The notes below the pieces were generated by a model. That model searched no databases. It saw nothing but the letters and a program-made list of their open reading frames with translations, and was not told the origin of the DNA. A DNA stretch of 64,000 bases from Cordilura impudica (taxonomy: Eukaryota > Arthropoda > Insecta > Diptera > Scathophagidae): assembly GCA_963682025.1 (NCBI GenBank), contig OY821519.1:96933585-96997584 (forward strand), read 5' to 3'. The position numbers and the translations under genes are program-made. This document shows positions 56,585-64,000 of the stretch, piece after piece; positions within the stretch are counted from its first letter, which is position 1, and each line of letters opens with the position of its first letter.

Positions 56585-57363
56585 TTAACTTAAAAAAAAT
56601 GTAAATAAAATAAAACACAAATTAATAAAAACTTGGCGAATAATATAAACAATTGTTGATGGTTTTTTATTTGTAAACATTTAAAAAATGTTAGAATTGT
56701 TGAACTATTTTGTAAATGTGTAAGAATGTGACCTGATATTTTCGCTGTTATTCGAATTATTTCAAAAACTTTCGGTACGTATTACTAGAAGTGACACTAC
56801 TTAAAAAATTATATAAAAAAAACTAAAAAAGAACCCATTTTACTTTTTGGATATGGTATAGGTGAAGGATAAACCTTTCTAAAAAAAATAATACACTGTA
56901 AAAAAACCCTTGATCTTTTTGGTTTTTTCGTTATTTAAAATTTTATTTTTGTTATAAAATGTTTTACAGTGAATTTTTTTTTCATAAAGCCTGTTAAAAT
57001 ATCTTTTTAATGATACCAAGATCATGGAAATCGGTTCAGCCGATTCTGAGTTATTGCATTTTAAATGGAGCACTTTTCGACCATTTTCGCGTTTTTTCGA
57101 AAACTTTCCCACTGTGCCACGCCCAAAAAATCGCAAAACAGTCATTTCTAAAAATGAGGGTTTGTTTGTATTGATCAAATTTAGCTATGAACAAAATTTC
57201 ATCGATATCTGAAGGGGTCGGGTTCAACGCATCTCGATTTTTACATGAAATTCATCTTATGCTTCTTTTCTATTCCAATTTGTTGGACTTGAGACCTCCT
57301 CTCTAAACGCATGGTATAGGGTATCGCATAGTCGATCTAGACCGACTATAATTTTCTTATTTT

Positions 57364-57720
57364 TTTTAATACAAACGTAGTTATTTGTTTTGAATTAAAT
57401 TGTTTATGTTTTTTAAATCAAATTCTTACTAAAAATTATTTCCAGCAAAAGCTAAAACCTCATCATTAACCATTCTATTCTGTAATAGAATGGTTTCCAG
57501 TAACATTTTTAAACAATTTAAACATTTTCGTACAAATTATGATTACTTTAAAAAGCCAATTTATAATCGAAATATTTTTTTATCTTAGATTGTATTATAG
57601 TGGATATTTTAAGAATGGCCTACAACTTTCATATTCGTTTCCATTTTAGCATCCATAACAGAGGCTACCATTTCGAGAAGTGGATCATTATAGAGCTAGT
57701 TAAAAGTAATAGTTTTACAA
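57364..57720. other. Unassigned AT-rich sequence
   Basis: Contains a small inverted repeat, 'accattctattctgt' at 57468 followed by 'aatagaatggt'. Nothing else was recognised. Confidence 0.5.
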
Positions 57721-58094
57721 TCTATACTATTAATAGGCAAGGCGATTTCTTGTGACCGATGTAAGTTTCACAGTTTTACCCCGATTTTGACAAAACATTT
57801 ATCGTTTGAAAGGTATTTCTTTTTAACTGTTACCCAGATTTACAGATTTTCATCGTTTAGTATATTTTTTTAGAGTTATGATCGTTTAAAGTTGCTACCA
57901 ACACATACATAAAATTATACAATGCTATGTGTGTGTTTATTAAATTTGCTAATGTGTTTGTGTTAATGTGTTGAGTTTGTTTTCTTTATTTAAAATGAGT
58001 TGAATTGTGAAGCATAACTTTAGGGTCTTTATCGAATGAAAAAATAAAATTTCCTAGAATTTGCACTCGAATTTCGAGTGCTGGCATCTGCTAG
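57721..58094 (+). mobile_element. Helitron-like non-autonomous family B
   Basis: It starts TCTATACTATTAATAGGC after A and ends with the GCACTCGAATTTCGAGTGC hairpin and CTAG before T. The interior differs from the others by scattered changes. Confidence 0.85.
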
Positions 58095-59419
58095 TATTAT
58101 ATAAAAACAGGCTTAATTTTCTTCTCCATAGATCAGTGTAAATTACAACAATGATGTCAGACAAGATTTCAAACTAATGCTTGGTTTTCACTATGTAATT
58201 TTTAATATCAATTGTATGAAAACGAATTGTAATATACTATCATTTGCAACAAATGGCAACATTTGACTTCTAAATGAAATTGCCAATTTATTGGCAATTT
58301 ATTTTCGTTAGACAGCTGCATTTTCTTTGTCAGTTTAAAAGATGCAATAAAAACAATTTTTAAAGAAAATTACAAAATGTCAATTGACGGAATTTTTTGT
58401 TATCAGTGTATACGGAATAGTAAAAACTAGGCATAAGTATTAGCAATTTAGCCTTTTTTAAATCTTTAATTATTAAAATTCCATTTTTAAAATTCCATTA
58501 AGCCATACAAAACTGGCTAGATTATGCCTAACCCAAATATTTTTCCCCCTTTCCATTGACCTTAATATTTTTATTGTACAAATCATGCATTTAAGGATTA
58601 ACTTTCAAACATTTTAATTTACAGTTAAAACTTTTTTCATATAACATATCGTCAAATTGGCGCTTTTCAATTTAAAAAAAAAAATATATTTAAGTAAACA
58701 TTGTTGACTTGTTCTTTTCTATGTTACACATCGTCATATTGGCGCTTTTCTATTTAAAAAAAAAAAAAACAAAATTATTGAAGTAAATATTGTTGAGTTG
58801 TCCTTCTGTGATGAACTACATATATTAAATGGTCTCCTTGTTACTTGACTCATTCATTTGGCTTTAGTTTTCTATTTTTTTTCTCTCTCTTGATATACTA
58901 TTGGTCATATTACTTTTTGGTGACTATAATCCTTATTGTTGCTACATTACACAAATTTTAAGAACTGCAGTTCCATGTGAAGTAACAGCAGTAATAGAAC
59001 AATTTTGAATTTTGTTATTACTGGAATTTATTATACGAATATCCTTGCGTGTGCCCTGCATTACTCGTACAATGCAGTCTTTGTATGGCTGTTTTTTCAT
59101 TGTTGTAATTGCTATTTTTGCCTTCTTCTGCAGCAAAATAAGCATTCAGTCATGTTATGCTAAATAAATAATATTCAACAAAGACTACTTAAGTTGTTAG
59201 TTAAGCTGTTACTTAATGTTTTTTTTTTTTTGTTGTATTTATATATTTCAAGCAGCATGTGAAAATATTTATTTATGTTTATTTTTTCGTGTAGAAATTT
59301 TTATTATATATTTTCTATTGGGGGTGTAAATAAACAACAAACAGACCAATATTAGCTCATGTAAAAGTAAAGCAGGTTGCACATTTATATGACAAGGATG
59401 ATCTCAGGGGGACACCAGC
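58095..59419. other. Unassigned sequence with one tandem duplication
   Basis: No coding region was recognised. The frame on the minus strand at 58942-59145 has no known motif. Confidence 0.5.
58640..58805. repeat. Diverged 82-bp tandem duplication
   Basis: The unit with 'atcgtcaaattggcgctttt', an A run and 'gtaaacattgttgacttgtt' at 58648 recurs at 58730 as 'atcgtcatattggcgctttt' and 'gtaaatattgttgagttgtc'. Confidence 0.75.
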
Positions 59420-59762
59420 AGCTCGTGAGTGTAAGTTGGAGTGTATGTGAGATTCAAACCTCACGGTCGCCCCAAGTAGAAAAATTTCATGTAGAAAAAG
59501 TCTAATCAATTATAACGTAACAATTGAAGCAGCCAATGCAACAACCGGATAACTCCACTTTTTAAAATGTTGAGAAAATTAAAAAAAAACTTTCTCAAAA
59601 ATAAGAAACCAAAAGAATTGCAAAATATTTTTTAATTTTGAAAAGAAATAATCAAAACAAATTTGTTTAATTCAAAAACATATTAAAAAGTTGTATTTTA
59701 AAGTAAAAAAAAATAATTTTGCTTTTGGACTTGTCCTGTTTTTGCACCGATATTGGTAAAAA

Positions 59763-61418
59763 TTAAAGGGGTCCTTCATTGTCATCTTCATAGTCAGTGT
59801 TTTCAGCTTCTTGAATAGACTGCTGCGACATTAAATTATCATAAAAATGTATATCCGATGGAGGAACATACTTTTGTGCCAAGTTCATAATATCGTCATA
59901 TTTTTTCGGGTTGATGGATAGATTAGTTGTGTATAAAAGTTTTTACTCGAAGGGGTTATCCTGGAAGTTTGCTTTCATTGCTATATCGAATTTTGTTAAT
60001 GGCCCATGGTGATTACAAGAATTTCTTCGATGTTTTGAAATGGTCTATTTAATATGATCTTTGTTCGTGACTGTTTTTTTGTAAAACGGAGCCAAGCTCG
60101 TTTTAAAATCAAATATGTTCTCATTGCTCACTGATAGAACTTTAAATTTGTTGGAACACTTGTCCACTAAATTCTGCCAGTCTTTTGGCAGGTAAAGGCG
60201 TTCTACTCGACGTTTCTGTTTCTCTATAACGCCAAAAGAGCGATCGCAGGGAAAAAAACTGTGTCCTGGTTCTGGCAAGTGATGTTCAATAAGGCTTATA
60301 TTTTTGTGTTTTACAACAGCATATAAATATTGGACGAGAGTTGGCAAATTTTGTTGGAAATCAAAAGTAAGGCACTCAACTGTCGGGTCTTGTAAGCAGC
60401 TTTTTTCGCGTAGATCATCATAAAACGCCTTAGCCTTCTTTTCGTGAAGATCTTTCGCAACTTTGAGTGCACGTCTTTCTTCCTCGGAATCAGCTGCAGC
60501 TATTTTCTTTTCATGGCTATCACACGTCTGGCAAGTGTCTGATCTAGGTGATCCAAAAGAAAGCTTAAAATTTTTCGCAAAGTATTCCCTATAAAAATCG
60601 TATGTAACTGTTGGCTTTGGGTTACCATTTTCTTCAGCCATCAATGCAAAAGCGCTTGGCTCAAACTTTTCTAAGTAAAGAGTATACATTTTCCTTACAT
60701 TTAAATCGGAAGGTAAGTACTTCGATTCCTTATTTTGGCTGTAGTGAGAAGATCTTTTTGGGAAACTTTTAATATGGCTGTCAATATTTTGAACAACATC
60801 TTCTGGAGTCTTATTTACTCTGTTTGCGTGACGACCTCTCATGTCAGAGGGCGCAGTTACTTTTTTCACCAAAAAGCTTGAGAGTCTTTCGATGCGATTT
60901 TTATGTTCTCCATGAACTGAACAAAATGCTTTTTTACATACCTCTATTTCATGTTTAATGCCACGTATAAAATATTTATTTTGGAATTTTAACTGCATTT
61001 TGCCTTATTAATCCACACAAATATGCGTCTTGTTTTTCTTTATTTCCCAGCTCATTAAATTCTTGAAAAACTTTGGCATACTGATTCTGACGTCCATAAC
61101 CAAAACATTTTTTTCTGCAACTGCAAGGCTGGCCCATTGTTTTTGCTGCAACGGTATTACCCTTACGGTTTGTATACTTTTTGCCTTCTGCTCTCTTCCT
61201 TTTAGCTACGTTCCTTTTCCACGCGTTCTGATTGCGCACACGCTTTTTTCCTAAAGCCATACAAACCAATAAAATTAACTGAAAACTTAAACATTTTAAT
61301 GAATTTTTTACCTTTTTGAACAGGTAAAGTATCAACACTACTCGATGTCTCCTCATCATCAGATCCATTTTTATATTCGGAACCCGATATGGAAAAATAT
61401 GATTCACTTTCACTCATT
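59763..61418 (-). pseudogene. Unclassified transposon protein with Cys clusters, internally deleted
   Basis: Exon 1 (61418-61312, MSESESYFSISGSEY, acidic) is followed by a 61-nt intron. Exon 2 has KKRVRNQNAWKRNVAKRKR, GNTVAAKTMGQPCSCRKKC and YAKVFQEFNELGNKEKQDAY. A frameshift near 60990 leads to NKYFIRGIKHEIEVCKKAFC, DMRGRHANRVNKTPEDV, SFPKRSSHYSQNKESKYLPS, DTCQTCDSHEKK and LTFDFQQNLPT. Then PGHSFFPCDRSFGVIEKQKR follows almost directly. From memory of related proteins, a stretch of perhaps 100 residues with another acidic motif normally lies between, so an internal deletion is likely. After a stop at 60045 the C-terminus continues (MNLAQKYVPPSDIHFYDNLM) to 59763. Function unknown. Confidence 0.65.
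61251..61311 (-). other. 61-nt spliceosomal intron in the 59.8-61.4 kb gene
   Basis: On the minus strand, CAAAAAG|GTAAAAAATTC is the donor and TTTGTATGGCTTTAG|GAAAAAAGC the acceptor. Splicing joins the acidic first exon to the basic KKRVRNQNAW exon. Confidence 0.7.
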
Positions 61419-62040
61419 GTTTTAAATTTATTATTAACACATGTATACTTGCACCGTATCCTAGCACCAAGAACCAAGTGACACATTTTTCAAAACAGAC
61501 CACTAGATGCTGAGCAAAAAGTACACAGTAGGCTGCGTCAGAGACGCGTTCTTAGTTGATCTCACACACAACATACTCTAGGGCAGTGGGCGACACATAG
61601 AGAACATTAAATAAAAGAGAATAAATATGTAACTACGCTCTCGTCTCTTTGCTCACACCACACTCACACTCGTTTTGAAAAATTTGTGTTTTTTGATTGC
61701 CGGCAACTAAAATTTGACATGTGGCTTAAGGCTTATTGTTTGAAAAGCGGTGCAAAAACAAGACAACTCAATTCCAGGAGATGTCGTGTTCTTGCTCCGT
61801 TTTGAAAACAAAACTCCAAAAGCGAGTTTCCGTATCCTAGAGTCAAGTTAGATGTATTTTTTGTGCACTGAACAACGCAGATTTTTTTTTTTTTTATTTC
61901 TGCATTAAAAAACCTATTTCGCAAAAAAGTGGAGTTATCTTGTTGTTGCACTGGGTGCTTCAATTATTAAAATGTTTAATAAAATAAGTGATGAAGGCTG
62001 AAATACCATAAGACGGTCTGATTAATAATGCAGAGTAGTA

Positions 62041-62407
62041 CTAGTAAATTTCAGCGCTCGAAATTCGAGTGCAATTTCTAGGCAGCTTTATTTTTCAACT
62101 TAGCCAATTCACAAACAAACACTTTTATGGTTTGATATTATTGTGAATGAAGATGACAAACTCATTAACAAATACATTAGCAAATTTAATGAAACACATA
62201 TAGCATATGTATAATTTTATGTATGTGTTAGTACCAATTTTAAATGCAATTTACTTAAAATCAAGGAAAAAATTTAAAAATCTGTAAATCTGGTGAACAG
62301 CTAAAAAGAAATACCTTTCAAATAATATACGCTTGGTCAAAATCGGAATAAAACGGTAGAACAAAACATCGGTCACAAGAAATCGCCTAGCCTATTAATA
62401 TTATAGA
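62041..62407 (-). mobile_element. Helitron-like non-autonomous family B
   Basis: CTAG (read on the minus strand) lies at 62041-62044, preceded by the GCACTCGAA-TTCGAGCGC hairpin. The other end is TC at 62406-62407 followed by TATAATATTAATAGGC. It sits between A and T within the foldback relic. Confidence 0.9.
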
Positions 62408-62437
62408 TATGCTTTCTTCTTCTCTACCACGCACCAT

Positions 62438-63294
62438 AAAAAAGAAATATGCATACTTTGAATTTTTAGCAGTTATCTCGTTTACGTTAAAGAGATAAAA
62501 GAAAAAATAGTGTTAAACAACTTTTTAATAATAATAGATAATAAAATTTATTTATTTTTAAATTTTTCTTCCTATATATGTGTCTATATACACTTTTAAC
62601 AACGACAACTTATTCACGGCCCCAATATCTGTAGCTAGCGTTTTTCCATAAACATTGTTAGCTGCAAAGTAATGCTGTTATCGTTGCACTTAACTTCAAA
62701 GGAAACAGTACATTATTCATTTGTTTACTTAAAAAACAATCAACCGACAATATATCTTTCTCTGCATGTCTCGTGGCATGTTGTATAACTGGCAAAGGAA
62801 ATCTTTTCAACAGCTAAATATTAAATATTAAAATATTCAACGAAGAAAAATCCGTACATAAGTAATTAAATTATAATCATTTTACACACACACACACACA
62901 CAGACGATCATGTACCCATACAAAGTAGTAACAATTTTGTTTTAACTGCAAGTTAAGGAACTTAAAACAAATCATTTACAATTGAGGTGTACCTCCAACA
63001 ACTGCAGTTGATTAATTAGTTCGTTTGAGTGGCTGGTTTGCTAATATTTAGTTTATTATTTGCGTTTTTTTCTTTCTTTTTTTTTTTTTTTTAACGATAA
63101 TTGCAACATTGTATTGTTAATATACATAAATGCAAACAACATCATGATATAGAAAAAAAAAGTTAACATTGAGAACAAAATATCGCAGAGATAAACAACA
63201 TTTTCTTCAAGGTGTAAACAATTAAAATGCATCAAAGCCCAGAACCTAAAATGAATTTAGTCGATAATTTGTTTTATAATTTATAATACGGTGC
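62438..63294. other. Unassigned AT-rich sequence
   Basis: Contains one short CA microsatellite (about 62884-62902). Nothing else was recognised. Confidence 0.5.
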
Positions 63295-63705
63295 AATAGC
63301 TTTTCGGACGGTTACAGTAAAACACCCAAAGAGTTTGGCGTTCTCAGGTCAACATTTATGACATTTTATATATTTTCCTTATGTTGATGTTTGTTTGCTT
63401 AGTATCTCAGCTATAAGTCAGGAACCATTGATGACCTCTCATTTCATTCGCAATTTATTTTTTATGTTGGGGAATAAAAAGATGTCATTGGTTGCCATAT
63501 CAAGACAATACGGCAGATGACTCAAAAAGTCTCTAGTATGAGCCGATATGTGCGAGCTAGCATTGTGGTGGTGAATGAGCCGTCTTCAGCGGTTGGTTTT
63601 GCTTATTTTTCCGATGAATTCCGGCAAACAAATCGTTGTGTACCAATCAGAATTGACTGTTAGGTCAGGCAAGGTTGAGAAGAGGAGGAGCCATGTATAC
63701 ACATA
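63295..63705 (-). pseudogene. Mariner transposase fragment (SETMAR-type, DD34D)
   Basis: Frame-shifted translation on the minus strand: NSDWYTTICLPEFIGKI, then RRLIHHHNASSHISAHTRDF (second-Asp block; HHDNA.SHT in intact copies, the Asp here is His/changed), HLPYCLDMATNDIFLFPNIK (the PPYSPDLAP.D.FLFP third-Asp block) and KNKLRMK. A short deletion has removed residues between the blocks. It differs from the DD41D mariners in the window. Confidence 0.7.
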
Positions 63706-64000
63706 GCTCATATCCGTTGTACTCGTATTTACACTTAAGCCAGAAAGTCGGCTTGTTGTGCGCTATACATCTCCATATTCATCGGGTTATCTACCCCTAT
63801 ATTAACTTAGAAATTCGGCTTCGTCAGCAAATTTCCTGAGTGTTTTCTAGCTTATCCTCCTTAAACCCGCCAGGCCTGGTAAGATGTCCTCGGATAGATG
63901 TCTGACCTGAGGCATAGGTGAGCCCTCAGTTCAGAGTGTTCAGTAAAAAATGCCTACAACCCTACTAAGTTCCCTTCTACTTAGACTAATGATTTCCCTA
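63706..64000. other. Unassigned sequence
   Basis: Less AT-rich than the rest and possibly part of another element cut by the window edge. No motif was recognised. Confidence 0.4.

Larger units (their letters stand above)
54493..57258 (+). mobile_element. 2.8-kb DNA transposon with about 100-bp terminal inverted repeats, unclassified
   Basis: The left end, GATGAATTTCATTTAAAAATC (54493 on), pairs with the inverse of GATTTTTACATGAAATTCATC (to 57258). A stronger inner match, TCAGATATCGATGAAATTTT and on to 'caatacaaacaaac', lies at 54548-54600 and 57160-57212. TTAT is present on both sides (54489-54492 and 57259-57262), a possible 4-bp target duplication. It sits in a D copy that resumes after it. 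Confidence 0.8.
48890..57363 (+). mobile_element. INE-1-like family D copy split by two large insertions
   Basis: Three pieces belong to one copy. 48890-49030: 5' part, 'accctatatcactttgtg' through the GTCC run. 54087-54490: 'cttgtaatcaaactacagg' through 'catccgatatgag' and 'atatgcaggcaaaa'. 57259-57363: 'atgcttcttttctattcc' through GGTATAGGGTATCGC, the palindrome relic and TTTTCTTAT. Joined, they make about 650 bp in the usual order. The gaps are a full-length LINE and a DNA transposon. Confidence 0.9.
59526..61961 (-). mobile_element. 2.4-kb DNA transposon, unclassified, ends GAAGCA...TGCTTC
   Basis: The left end GAAGCAGCCAATGCAACAAC, then GATAACTCCACTTTTT, is matched by the inverse of AAAAAGTGGAGTTATC and TTGTTGTTGCACTGGGTGC at 61925-61961. 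About 33 of 38 bases pair. AATT lies on both sides (59522-59525 and 61962-61965), and the foldback sequence continues across, so this is a probable 4-bp duplication. One gene on the minus strand fills the interior. Confidence 0.8.
59420..62437. mobile_element. Foldback family F relic, split by two elements
   Basis: The pieces 59420-59525 (loop and arm: 'caaacctcacggtcgccc', 'aagtagaaaaatttcatg', 'taatcaattataacgtaac'), 61962-62040 ('aataagtgatgaaggctg' with 'aaataccataagacgg') and 62408-62437 ('tctctaccacgcaccat') line up with one arm of F1. The insertions are a DNA transposon (59526-61961) and a Helitron-like copy (62041-62407). The other arm is missing. Confidence 0.75.

Noticed and set aside
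58942..59145. Small gene on the minus strand
   Set aside because: No similarity to any family I know, no splice context, low support.
1..64000. LTR retrotransposons, endogenous viruses, rRNA, tRNA or bacterial-type operons
   Set aside because: I looked for paired long direct repeats with gag-pol motifs, tRNA cloverleafs and rRNA blocks and saw none.

Overview
The window is AT-rich eukaryotic DNA with no complete host gene. It is built almost entirely of transposable elements and their remains, many inserted in one another. The animal is most likely a higher (probably calyptrate) fly. The main reason is an abundant short family, called D here, whose layout matches the INE-1/DINE-1/mini-me type of dipteran non-autonomous elements: a hairpin at the 5' end, a (GTCC)n proto-microsatellite, and a hairpin just before a CTTACTTGTTT-like 3' end. 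Jockey-like and RNase H-bearing LINEs, DD41D (rosa-like) mariners and short 60-110 bp introns agree. The species is inferred, not shown.

Layout. 1-5600: D copies, a Tc1-like element split by a 5'-truncated LINE, and a foldback inside another D copy. 6.3-15.2 kb: a D copy, a Tc1 fragment, a Helitron-like copy, a foldback element carrying a D insertion in one arm, two more D copies, and a mariner-type element whose 3' side holds three D copies. 15.5-20.6 kb: two degenerate protein-coding regions of uncharacterised, transposon-like families. 21-28.9 kb: D, Helitron-like and MITE copies, a DD41D mariner fragment, then a complete-ended Transib (RAG1-related) element with a 5-bp target duplication. 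30.5-38.4 kb: inverted repeats around A-rich arrays, a 21-bp satellite of about 108 units, and a second degenerate minisatellite with a D copy and a MITE inside. 39.3-43.4 kb: a LINE interrupted by a DD41D mariner. 44.0-46.9 kb: a DNA transposon with terminal inverted repeats of about 430 bp and an unclassified protein. 48.9-57.4 kb: one D copy split by a full-length 5.0-kb jockey-like LINE (14-bp target duplication) and by a 2.8-kb DNA transposon. 59.4-62.4 kb: a foldback-family relic split by a 2.4-kb DNA transposon and a Helitron-like copy. 63.3-63.7 kb: a mariner fragment.

No protein gene reads cleanly from end to end; all carry stops, frameshifts or deletions, and the jockey-like LINE is the least damaged (one slipped A-run and one TGA). 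No LTR retrotransposon, rRNA, tRNA or CRISPR array was recognised. The insertion order can be read from empty sites and target duplications, so the window is a record of successive transposition. The likeliest novelty lies in four uncharacterised protein families near 18.4-20.6, 44.9-46.4, 54.6-56.6 and 59.8-61.4 kb (three inside elements with clear inverted repeats), and in the satellite block.
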